Positions 6,795 to 11,766 of a stretch of DNA of 11,766 nucleotides are shown in pieces. The position numbers and the translations under genes were made by a program. The DNA comes from Ruminococcus sp. CAG:488 (GTDB lineage Bacteria; Bacillota; Clostridia; Oscillospirales; Acutalibacteraceae): the NCBI GenBank assembly GCA_000434055.1, contig HF999611.1, positions 1-11,766 of the forward strand, given 5' to 3'. Positions within the stretch are counted from its first letter, which is position 1; every line of letters starts with the position of its first letter. Under the pieces are notes generated by a model. It made no database searches. It was not told the origin of the DNA and worked only from the letters and a program-made list of their open reading frames with translations.

Positions 6795-7486
6795 CAGTGA
6801 CCCCTTCCTTGCATCTTATAGCCGTGACCCCAGACAGCGACAATATAATGAGGGTCGGCAGGGTCAATTTCTATCTTTTCTCTTATGTGACGGATATGTA
6901 CAATAACTGTGCTTTCGCTTCCGAAAACGCCGTCATGCCATACTTTTTCATAAATCTCCTTGGGCGATAAAACGCAGTCAAGATTTTCCATAAAAAGCTT
7001 GAGAATGGAGTATTCCGTCGGTGTGAAGTTGACCTCTTCACCGTCAACGACAACCTTTTTGGAAATATCGTCAATAAAAATTCCGCCGTTGCGAAGCGAC
7101 TGACCGGCCGGAGCCTTGCCGAGTTCAAGATACCGCCGAAGTTGTGATTTTGACCTTGCAACGACCTCGACCGGATTAAACGGCTTGGTGATATAATCGT
7201 CGGCACCGACGTTGAGACCGAGAATTTTGTCATAGTCCTCACTTTTGGCAGTTATGAGAATGACGGGAACATTATATTTTTTTCTTATCTCGGCTGTGGT
7301 TTCAATGCCGTCCATCTGCGGCATCATAACGTCCATGAGCACAAGCTGAACATCATTTTCGGCAAGCAAACGCAAAACGTCTTTGCCGTTATGTGCTTCA
7401 AAAACGTTATAGCCCTCAGAGGAAAGATATATTTTTAAAGCGCGAACAATGTCCGCATCATCGTCGCAGGCAATAATATTTATCAT
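6794..7486 (-). CDS. OmpR/PhoB-family response regulator
   Basis: A 230-residue regulator. Receiver domain (1-115): acidic pocket D8-D9, phosphoacceptor D52 (VLMDVMMPQMDG), T79 and K101 (ITKPFNP). C-terminal winged-helix DNA-binding domain (about 130-228): FTPTEYSILKLFMEN, then the recognition-helix region SESTVIVHIRHIREKIE and the wing WGHGYKM. The form is VanR-like. The start has AGGAG (7502-7498) with an 11-base gap, somewhat long. It is first in a two-gene operon with the kinase and has its own promoter. Its targets are unknown; the adjacent ABC operon is one candidate by position only. Confidence 0.95.
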   Translation of the reverse strand: MINIIACDDDADIVRALKIYLSSEGYNVFEAHNGKDVLRLLAENDVQLVLMDVMMPQMDGIETTAEIRKKYNVPVILITAKSEDYDKILGLNVGADDYITKPFNPVEVVARSKSQLRRYLELGKAPAGQSLRNGGIFIDDISKKVVVDGEEVNFTPTEYSILKLFMENLDCVLSPKEIYEKVWHDGVFGSESTVIVHIRHIREKIEIDPADPHYIVAVWGHGYKMQGRGH

Positions 7487-7518
7487 CTTTTGGATTACTC
7501 CTCTCCTATTCTGCGTAA

Positions 7519-7547
7519 ATTATAAGATAAAAGAGAAGAAAACACAA
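7519..7547 (-). promoter_or_regulatory. Promoter of the two-component operon
   Basis: On the - strand, TTGTGT (7547-7542), a 17-base spacer and TATAAT (7524-7519). The start would be near 7512, about 26 bases before the ATG. Confidence 0.75.
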
Positions 7548-7566
7548 TAATTTTTCCGAAAAATTA
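7548..7566. repeat. 19-bp dyad abutting the regulator promoter
   Basis: TAATTTTT-CCG-AAAAATTA is a perfect inverted repeat with 8-bp arms, ending one base upstream of the -35 hexamer of the response-regulator promoter. It may be an activator or autoregulation site, or simply an AT-rich UP element. Confidence 0.4.
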
Positions 7567-7584
7567 ATTAATTCTTAAGGTTTA

Positions 7585-7614
7585 AAGAAAAGCCGCCGTG
7601 TAAATCCACAGCGG
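7585..7614 (-). terminator. Terminator of the ABC/HMA operon
   Basis: On the - strand CCGCTGTG (7614-7607) pairs with CACGGCGG (7600-7593) with one G-U pair and a 6-base loop, followed by CTTTTCTTT. It starts 22 bases after the HMA gene stop. Confidence 0.8.
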
Positions 7615-7636
7615 TTTTTGATGTTAATATAAGAGC

Positions 7637-7897
7637 TTATTTCTTGAAAAGACCGAACAGCCCTCCCCTTTTTTCTTCTTCGGCTGTTTCAATTGACATG
7701 ACCTTGTAGCCGGTTTCATCAATCACCTTGCGAAGCTTATCTTCATCGAGCGGCTTTTCCGTTAAGATGACCGTTTGCCTCTTTGTGTGGGAGGAAGTAA
7801 CTTTCTTGACCTTGAATTCACGGCGTATAGCATCATTTATATGGCTTTCACACATTCCGCACATCATGCCGTCAATTTCCATTGTGATCTTCAACAT
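7637..7897 (-). CDS. Heavy-metal-associated (HMA) domain protein
   Basis: An 86-residue cytosolic protein with one ferredoxin-like HMA domain. Seen: KITMEIDGMMCGMCESHINDAI, the metal-binding loop MxCxxC with C13 and C16. The strand-helix pattern continues through VKKVTSSHTKRQTVIL and DKLRKVIDETGYKVMSIE to a short basic tail (GLFGLFKK). The start at 7897 is chosen over the ATG at 7906 because the AGAAAGG site sits immediately against the earlier ATG but at a proper distance from the later one. Related domains bind Cu(I), Zn or Hg and hand them to P-type ATPases, but no such ATPase is present here. It is the last gene of the FtsX-ABC operon, and its start lies inside the coupled small frame. 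Confidence 0.85.
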   Translation of the reverse strand: MLKITMEIDGMMCGMCESHINDAIRREFKVKKVTSSHTKRQTVILTEKPLDEDKLRKVIDETGYKVMSIETAEEEKRGGLFGLFKK

Positions 7898-8012
7898 TCG
7901 TATCATCCTTTCTGTTTGCTATGTTATATAGCAGCGCTTTTACCTTGGTTGTGCAAGCAAAAGCTATGCCGATTATTGCAACGGAGAGCAAAATCTCTTT
8001 GACTTCGCTCAT
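7872..8012 (-). CDS. Coupled 46-residue single-pass membrane peptide
   Basis: This reading frame was found by hand. Its ATG (8012-8010) overlaps the permease TGA (8011-8009) as ATGA, with AAAGGTG four bases upstream inside the permease end. It encodes 46 residues: MSEVKEILLSVAIIGIAFAC, then a basic TTKVKALLYNIANRKDD and a polar tail. Residues about 7-21 form one hydrophobic membrane span, with an acidic N-terminus and positive charges after it. It ends at TGA 7874-7872, overlapping the start of the HMA gene by 26 bases, so it exactly bridges the ~110-base gap that would otherwise separate permease and HMA genes. No family is recognised. Translational coupling and the membrane span support a real small subunit; absence of homology evidence keeps confidence moderate. 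Confidence 0.6.
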   Translation of the reverse strand: MSEVKEILLSVAIIGIAFACTTKVKALLYNIANRKDDTNVEDHNGN

Positions 8013-10288
8013 TCCGCACCTTTAAGAGCCTCAACCATGTCGATTTTTTTGTTTTTTCGTGAAACCATAAGACTGACCAGAAGCGACATGCCGACCGTTA
8101 GCGCAATGCTGATTGCGACAGATAATACGCTGACCTGCATTTTCATTTCATATTCACCGGCAAGCGCTTTCAGCAGATAATCGAGCGCACCGATTCCGGC
8201 AGGTATACCGAGAATTACGCCGAAAACGGAGAGCCAGAGGTTTTGACCTATAAGAAGCTGACCGATTTTTTTGTCTTTAAATCCGACAACCTTGAGCGTT
8301 GCCATCTCACGGTAACGCTCCGTATAGCTCATAACGCCGAGGTTGTAAAGAACAACGATGCCGAGAACAAGCGCACCGAGAACGAGAATAATGATCATTG
8401 TGTTAAATATATCAATGAAAGTTTCAAACGAATCCATTATCATTTGCTTTGACTGGATACTCTTTATACAAGTATCTGCGGAAATATCGGATTTCTGCGT
8501 CTTTGTGTAAGCAGAATCAAAAGCGAAAGGAAGCTTGATTTTCTTTGCATAATCGGAGCTTATCGCAATGCTTTCAGAAACACTTCTCATTATTTTGCTT
8601 ATCTTTACGGTATATTCATTGTCCGTGCCAAACGGGCTGAACGTAAGCTCATCGCCCTCTTTAACGTCGAATTGATCTGCAAGCCTTTCACAGATCAATG
8701 CGCCGTCGTCGGGAAGCTTTACATAGTCCATATTGTCGCCGGGGAAAGCAACAAGCTCATGTTCGATTTTATAAACATCGACCGAAACGGTTTTCTCCTC
8801 CGCCTGAACGCTGACAGATGCGCTGAGGTCGGCATCGTATTTTTCGGCGAGCCTGTTTTTCTGCTCGTTCGTTGCATTTTCTGTAAAATAGATTCTTGAC
8901 GAATACTTCATTGCGCCGTCATAGTAGGTATCAAGGAAAGAATTCATTGTATCTCTCATGCCGAACGATGCCATAATGAGCAGTGTGCAGCCGACAATTC
9001 CGAGAAGGCTCATTGCCGAACGGGATTTATGACGAACAATGTCACGCAGATTCCACCGTGTGCCGAATGAAAGCTTATGGAAAAGCTTTGTTCTTTCGAT
9101 AATCATCGGCTTCATTTTCTTCGGCGAATACGGCCTGAGCGCATCCGCCGCAGTGCCTTTGAGCATCTTTCTGACCGAGAGAAATCCGATAAGGGTAAGA
9201 ACAACAATTATTGCCGCAAGAATGTAGTAGCAGAAGCTCGGAATATAGAGCTTCCATTCGGGCATATCAAAGTATGTACCCATCATTCCGTCGGGGTTCA
9301 TAATATACCATGCGATAAAAAATCCGAGACCCACTCCGATTACCGAACCGATAATTCCTATCATAAACGCATATGAAGTGTAGTGCCTGAGAATGCGCCT
9401 GTTCTTGAAGCCGAGCGCCTTGAGTGTGCCGATTTGCGTTTTCTCTTTTACGGTCAGGCGGTGCATCGTCGTAACCATTGTCAGAACGGCAATAAGCAGA
9501 AACAATGTCGGTAAAATCGAACCCATTGTCTGTCCTTCTTCAACCTCACCGTGAGCATTGGAATATGAAGCGGACTCGTCCTTGGTGAGAATCATGGCAG
9601 TATTGCCGAGAGCGTCGTCCGCTTTTTCCGTAAAGTCTTTTTTAGACATTGATGAAACAACGTTTATCTGCGGATAATAGTCTCTGCCGATTGTTTTTTC
9701 GTACATAACAGGTGAGATATAGGCAAAGCCGAACGTGTTGTAGTCGGGCATAAGCTGGCTCGAATCACGAACGCATATAAGCTGTTCGCCTGCTTTGACA
9801 AGACCTTTTATAACGCCTTTCATCTCAATGCCTTTGTAAGCAAGAGTTATGCTGTCACCGATCTTGAGGTCGTTTGCCTCGGCATATTTGTCGGAAAGCC
9901 ATATACCGTCTGTGCTTTTTGCATCATATTTCTCGCCGTCCGTTATAAGCACTCCCGAAACCTTTTCGTTTGTTGTTACCGTGAGCGCAACGGCGTCATC
10001 TTTTCTCTCCTTAACGTCGGCAGCAATGCTGACATAGCGTCCTGCATTGTCAACTCCGTCAATATCGGATATTTTCTTCAGGTCGGCGGCGGAATAGCCT
10101 TTTTCGGAGATTATCCTGAAATCGGCATATCCTGTTTTCTCAAAGAAAGACGAAGTATTACCCTCAATGCTGTACCATTCCATATTGAAGCCGACAAAGA
10201 TTCCCGTGCCTATAGCAATCATAATAATCATCGAGATGAATTGTGCACGGTAAAGACCCATCGTTCTCCATAGTTTTTTGAATAACAT
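8009..10288 (-). CDS. ABC transporter permease with two FtsX/MacB modules
   Basis: A 759-residue membrane protein. Membrane segments are predicted near residues 14-36, 257-275, 305-330, 350-371, 427-442, 629-650, 680-700 and 719-743, i.e. two four-helix FtsX units in tandem. The large extracytoplasmic domains lie at about 37-255 (MacB periplasmic-core type) and 445-625. Each FtsX unit carries the typical post-helix motif: LTVKEKTQIGTLKALGFKNR (about 278-297) and YTERYREMATLKVVGFKDKK (about 655-674), the coupling helices that meet the ATPase. FtsX-type permeases move lipids, lipoproteins or peptides, or transmit force, rather than importing solutes. The ATG follows GGGGTGA and lies 12 bases after the ATPase stop. 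Substrate is unknown; the metal-binding last gene is the only hint. Confidence 0.93.
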   Translation of the reverse strand: MLFKKLWRTMGLYRAQFISMIIMIAIGTGIFVGFNMEWYSIEGNTSSFFEKTGYADFRIISEKGYSAADLKKISDIDGVDNAGRYVSIAADVKERKDDAVALTVTTNEKVSGVLITDGEKYDAKSTDGIWLSDKYAEANDLKIGDSITLAYKGIEMKGVIKGLVKAGEQLICVRDSSQLMPDYNTFGFAYISPVMYEKTIGRDYYPQINVVSSMSKKDFTEKADDALGNTAMILTKDESASYSNAHGEVEEGQTMGSILPTLFLLIAVLTMVTTMHRLTVKEKTQIGTLKALGFKNRRILRHYTSYAFMIGIIGSVIGVGLGFFIAWYIMNPDGMMGTYFDMPEWKLYIPSFCYYILAAIIVVLTLIGFLSVRKMLKGTAADALRPYSPKKMKPMIIERTKLFHKLSFGTRWNLRDIVRHKSRSAMSLLGIVGCTLLIMASFGMRDTMNSFLDTYYDGAMKYSSRIYFTENATNEQKNRLAEKYDADLSASVSVQAEEKTVSVDVYKIEHELVAFPGDNMDYVKLPDDGALICERLADQFDVKEGDELTFSPFGTDNEYTVKISKIMRSVSESIAISSDYAKKIKLPFAFDSAYTKTQKSDISADTCIKSIQSKQMIMDSFETFIDIFNTMIIILVLGALVLGIVVLYNLGVMSYTERYREMATLKVVGFKDKKIGQLLIGQNLWLSVFGVILGIPAGIGALDYLLKALAGEYEMKMQVSVLSVAISIALTVGMSLLVSLMVSRKNKKIDMVEALKGAE

Positions 10289-10300
10289 ATCGTCACCCCT

Positions 10301-11002
10301 TTACCAGTCGATACTGTCGGCAGAGGCGGGATTTTTTTGTTCCTCCTGCGAAACGATTTTTCCGTTTTTAACCCGAACAACCACATCGGCCATTTTAGCG
10401 ATGTTTTGGTTGTGGGTAACTATTACAATTGTTTTACCGTAGTCACGAGCCATTTTAAGAAGCAGCTTGAGCACCATAACACCCGTTTCCGAGTCGAGCG
10501 CACCCGTCGGTTCGTCACAAAGAAGAATTTTCGGATTCTTCGCAAGAGCACGGGCAATGGAAACCCTTTGCTGTTCACCGCCGGAAAGCTCAGACGGAAA
10601 ATTCTTCAAATGGTCGGAAAGACCGACTTCTTCAATCATCTTTGTTGCCGAAAGCGAATTTGGTGCAATCTCCTTGACGAGTGCAACATTTTCGTGAACA
10701 GTCAACGTAGGGACAAGGTTGTAAAACTGGAATACAAAGCCGACCTTTTCCGCTCTGTATTCGGCAAGCTCATTGTCCGAAAGGGTGGAGATGTCTTTGC
10801 CCTCAACAAAAATTTTACCGTCTGTCGGGCTGTCGAGACCGCCCAAAAGATTGAGCAATGTGCTTTTTCCTGCGCCGCTCGGACCGAGTACAACAACAAA
10901 TTTACCTTCGTCAAGCTTCATGCTGACGTTGTCCAATGCTTTCTGCTGATGATCGCCGCTTTGATAAACACGGCTGACATTTTTAAATTCAACAATAGCC
11001 AT
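10301..11002 (-). CDS. ABC transporter ATPase, LolD/MacB type
   Basis: A 233-residue nucleotide-binding subunit that drives the adjacent FtsX permease. Seen in order: A-loop tyrosine (VYQSGD, Y13), Walker A GPSGAGKST (40-48), Q-loop FVFQFYNL (Q92), signature LSGGEQQR (139-146), Walker B ILLCDEPTGALD (E164 catalytic), and H-loop VTHN (H197). The FYNLVPTLTVHENV and EPTGALDSETG wording is typical of the MacB/LolD/SalX group. It is the first gene of the operon. The start ATG at 11002 follows GTGAGGG four bases upstream. The stop TAA merges into the ribosome site of the permease, suggesting tight co-expression. Confidence 0.96.
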   Translation of the reverse strand: MAIVEFKNVSRVYQSGDHQQKALDNVSMKLDEGKFVVVLGPSGAGKSTLLNLLGGLDSPTDGKIFVEGKDISTLSDNELAEYRAEKVGFVFQFYNLVPTLTVHENVALVKEIAPNSLSATKMIEEVGLSDHLKNFPSELSGGEQQRVSIARALAKNPKILLCDEPTGALDSETGVMVLKLLLKMARDYGKTIVIVTHNQNIAKMADVVVRVKNGKIVSQEEQKNPASADSIDW

Positions 11003-11018
11003 AAATCCCTCACATCCT

Positions 11019-11034
11019 GTTAGCTTATGCTAAC
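11019..11034. promoter_or_regulatory. Palindromic operator copy 2, before the ABC ATPase
   Basis: GTTAGC-TTAT-GCTAAC, a perfect 6-4-6 dyad located 17 bases upstream of the ATPase ATG and just before its ribosome site. The arms are identical to copy 1 at 11132-11147, while the 4-base centres differ, as expected for a protein-binding site. Confidence 0.75.
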
Positions 11035-11051
11035 TGTAAATTTTTATTTAA

Positions 11052-11073
11052 CAGACAACCCGTAAGCTGTCTG
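11052..11073 (-). other. Leader hairpin of the ABC operon
   Basis: On the - strand CAGACAGC pairs with GTTGTCTG (one G-U) around a 6-base loop. The following bases (TTAAATAAAAATTT) are AT-rich but lack a clean T-run, so it is not scored as a terminator. It may be a weak attenuator or mRNA-stabilising stem. Confidence 0.4.
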
Positions 11074-11082
11074 CACTCTTCC

Positions 11083-11111
11083 TTGAATTATAATAAATAA
11101 CGGTTTATAAT
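11083..11111 (+). promoter_or_regulatory. Possible divergent + strand promoter
   Basis: TTGAAT (11083-11088), a 17-base spacer and TATAAT (11106-11111). The start near 11118 would place operator copy 1 at about +15. The only + frame downstream is the 47-codon orphan at 11206. The AT-rich context means a chance match is possible. Confidence 0.4.
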
Positions 11112-11116
11112 AACAA
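11087..11116 (-). promoter_or_regulatory. Possible second promoter (P2) of the ABC operon
   Basis: On the - strand, TTGTTA (11116-11111), an 18-base spacer and TATAAT (11092-11087). The start near 11080 would put operator copy 2 at about +47 to +62. Confidence 0.4.
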
Positions 11117-11131
11117 CTTATAATTATGTTA

Positions 11132-11147
11132 GTTAGCCATGGCTAAC
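11132..11147. promoter_or_regulatory. Palindromic operator copy 1, at the ABC promoter start
   Basis: GTTAGC-CATG-GCTAAC, a perfect 16-bp dyad. It lies 11 bases downstream of the P1 -10 element, i.e. about +4 to +19, an ideal place for a repressor to block initiation or early elongation. The TTAGC/GCTAA half-sites recall DtxR/IdeR-type boxes (family knowledge; the match is partial). Confidence 0.8.
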
Positions 11148-11157
11148 CATTGGCTTT

Positions 11158-11186
11158 ATTGTAGCACCGTCCGCACCCGATGTCAA
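11158..11186 (-). promoter_or_regulatory. Main promoter (P1) of the ABC/HMA operon
   Basis: On the - strand, TTGACA (11186-11181), a 17-base spacer and TACAAT (11163-11158) preceded by TGC. Transcription should start near 11151, giving a leader of about 150 bases that contains both operators. Confidence 0.88.
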
Positions 11187-11196
11187 CATTTATTTT

Positions 11197-11216
11197 TGAT
11201 TATAAGTGATTATAAG
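11197..11216 (+). repeat. Tandem 10-bp duplication TGATTATAAG
   Basis: Two perfect head-to-tail copies, 11197-11206 and 11207-11216, lie directly upstream of the P1 -35 and at the start of the orphan frame. They may be replication slippage or a pair of half-sites. Confidence 0.6.
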
Positions 11217-11349
11217 AAAATTTCAGATTTTGAAACGAATTGCCGAAGTATTTTTGCTCAGCCGGTATGAAGTCCGGCAAAAACAGGGCAAACCATGCGA
11301 AAAAACTGCTGAAGAAATTTTTAACATAGGAATTGAGCTTGCGAAATAG
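11206..11349 (+). pseudogene. Orphan 47-codon reading frame, possible gene remnant
   Basis: This frame was found by hand. It opens after a TAA at 11203-11205 with GTG and ends at TAG 11347-11349, one base before a strong terminator stem. The product includes KRIAEVFLLSRYEVRQ followed by KQGKPCEKTAEEIFNIGIEL: amphipathic, charged and helix-forming, with codon use like the neighbours. It looks like the C-terminus of a soluble protein. No ribosome site precedes the GTG (or a TTG at 11230), so either it is the 3' remnant of a decayed gene, perhaps a regulator that once diverged from the ABC operon (inference), or a very small gene with an unusual start. I do not recognise a family. Confidence 0.4.
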
Positions 11350-11388
11350 TCCGCAGACACAGAAATAAATGTGTTTGCGGAATTTTTG
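11350..11388 (+). terminator. Terminator after the orphan frame
   Basis: A 12-bp stem, 11350-11361 with 11370-11381 (TCCGCA-G-ACACA arm, one G-U pair), has an 8-base loop and is followed by ATTTTTGTT. It begins right after the orphan stop codon and insulates the T-box promoter downstream. Confidence 0.88.
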
Positions 11389-11410
11389 TTGTAAATCCTT
11401 GATTTGCTAC

Positions 11411-11439
11411 TTGACAATAAAAATAAAACGTTATAAAAT
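11411..11439 (+). promoter_or_regulatory. Promoter of the T-box leader
   Basis: TTGACA at 11411-11416, a 17-base spacer and TAAAAT at 11434-11439 (a TATAAA is also present two bases earlier). The start near 11446 fits the base of Stem I at 11457. Confidence 0.8.
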
Positions 11440-11456
11440 GTAGACAATATTAAAAA

Positions 11457-11676
11457 ACGTTGATGCAGAAGGCTGCTTCGTTGGAATATCCTCAGAGAGA
11501 TGTGCATTTGGTGCGAGCGCATCGGTGTTCGGAATCGGCTACCACTGCGGAGTGCGTTCCGAAATAAGGTTCGCCGTTCGCCGCGTTAAGGCATTCGAGT
11601 GGCAGTCCTTGACTGCAATACGGGTGGAACCGTGGAGCTATGCTTCATCCCTGTTTTGGGATGGAGCTTTTTTGTT
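11457..11676 (+). ncRNA. T-box riboswitch leader, probably tRNA-Thr specific
   Basis: A tRNA-sensing transcription-attenuation leader. Stem I: base helix ACGT (11457-11460) with GCGT (11554-11557); a likely kink-turn region (TGAT / GGAGT); helix GCAG/CTGC (11465-11468 with 11545-11548); AGAGA bulge 11494-11498; and a distal hairpin 11499-11505/11517-11523 with TTGGTGCGA in the loop. The specifier region reads ACC then A (11541-11544), a Thr codon followed by the usual purine. A Stem II/pseudoknot-type region (GTTAAGGC...GAGTGG) follows. The T-box core GGGTGGAACCGTGG lies at 11622-11635; the antiterminator pairs GGG/CCC and GTGGAGC/GCTTCAT around the TGGAACC bulge. TGGA would pair with a U73 tRNA, as in Firmicutes tRNA-Thr. 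The regulated gene (perhaps thrS) is outside the window. Confidence 0.93.
11642..11676 (+). terminator. Regulated terminator of the T-box
   Basis: GCTTCATCCC (11642-11651) pairs with GGGATGGAGC (11658-11667), one G-U, loop TGTTTT, followed by TTTTTTGTTTTT. The left arm is shared with the antiterminator, giving the mutually exclusive switch. Confidence 0.93.
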
Positions 11677-11683
11677 TTTATTA

Positions 11684-11766
11684 GGAAATTTCGGCTTAAA
11701 CATTTTTTGAGTTGACTATGAATTTATGAGAATTTTTCAGCCTCCCCTTATGGTAAGGGTAGCGAA
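11684..11766 (+). other. Tail downstream of the T-box, no gene seen
   Basis: About 80 bases follow the terminator. No convincing ribosome site plus start codon is visible, so the gene controlled by the T-box begins beyond the window edge. Confidence 0.6.

Noticed and set aside
6282..6800. + strand open frame (172 codons) opposite the kinase sensor region
   Set aside because: Shadow of the kinase reading frame; no start signal of its own.
10337..11023. + strand open frame (228 codons) opposite the ABC ATPase
   Set aside because: Antisense of an unambiguous ATPase; the product is basic and motif-free.
11139..11280. + strand frame starting with the ATG inside operator copy 1
   Set aside because: The translation is not protein-like, there is no ribosome site, and the ATG is explained by the palindrome centre.

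Overview
The window looks like the chromosome of a low-to-moderate GC Firmicute, most likely a gut-type clostridium (Oscillospiraceae/Lachnospirales-like). The reasons are a complete T-box riboswitch leader, a DUF975 membrane protein, a VanR/OmpR-type regulator paired with a multi-membrane-segment kinase, sigma-A promoters with extended -10 elements, and many hairpin-plus-T-run terminators. No phage, transposase, CRISPR array, rRNA or tRNA was seen. Species assignment is inference.

Layout. (1) Positions 1-2855, + strand, housekeeping: the 3' end of a ComM/YifB-type AAA+ gene, a PlsC-like acyltransferase, a DUF975 membrane protein and a ProX/YbaK-type aminoacyl-tRNA deacylase; the last three each have their own promoter. 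(2) Positions 2874-3575: a small AT-rich island with a frameshifted SLOG-domain gene (- strand) diverging from a small ribbon-helix-helix DNA-binding protein (+ strand) across a region holding two facing promoters and a short palindrome. (3) Positions 3584-4669, - strand: a cytosolic calcineurin-like phosphoesterase under its own promoter. (4) Positions 4770-7486, - strand: a response regulator and sensor kinase sharing one nucleotide (TGATG), with promoter and terminator. (5) Positions 7585-11002, - strand: an operon of ABC ATPase, two-module FtsX permease, a previously unlisted 46-residue membrane peptide overlapping the permease stop (ATGA), and an 86-residue CxxC heavy-metal-associated-domain protein. 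(6) Positions 11003-11766: control region of the ABC operon with two copies of the palindrome GTTAGC-N4-GCTAAC, a 47-codon orphan reading frame on the + strand that ends directly in a terminator, then a sigma-A promoter and a T-box leader whose specifier (probably ACC) and discriminator-pairing base (A) both fit tRNA-Thr. The gene it controls lies beyond the window.

How the parts may work together. The ATPase and FtsX permease would form a MacB/LolD-type transporter or mechanotransmission complex. The coupled small membrane peptide and the CxxC metal-binding protein suggest a metal- or redox-linked role. The duplicated palindrome, one copy at the predicted transcription start and one just before the first gene, is the best evidence for a dedicated repressor; its half-sites resemble those of DtxR/IdeR-type metalloregulators (inference). 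The adjacent two-component system is on a separate transcript, so a functional link to the transporter is only positional. The most novel candidates are the operator pair with its ABC/small-peptide/HMA operon, the coupled small peptide itself, and the orphan C-terminal-looking peptide upstream.
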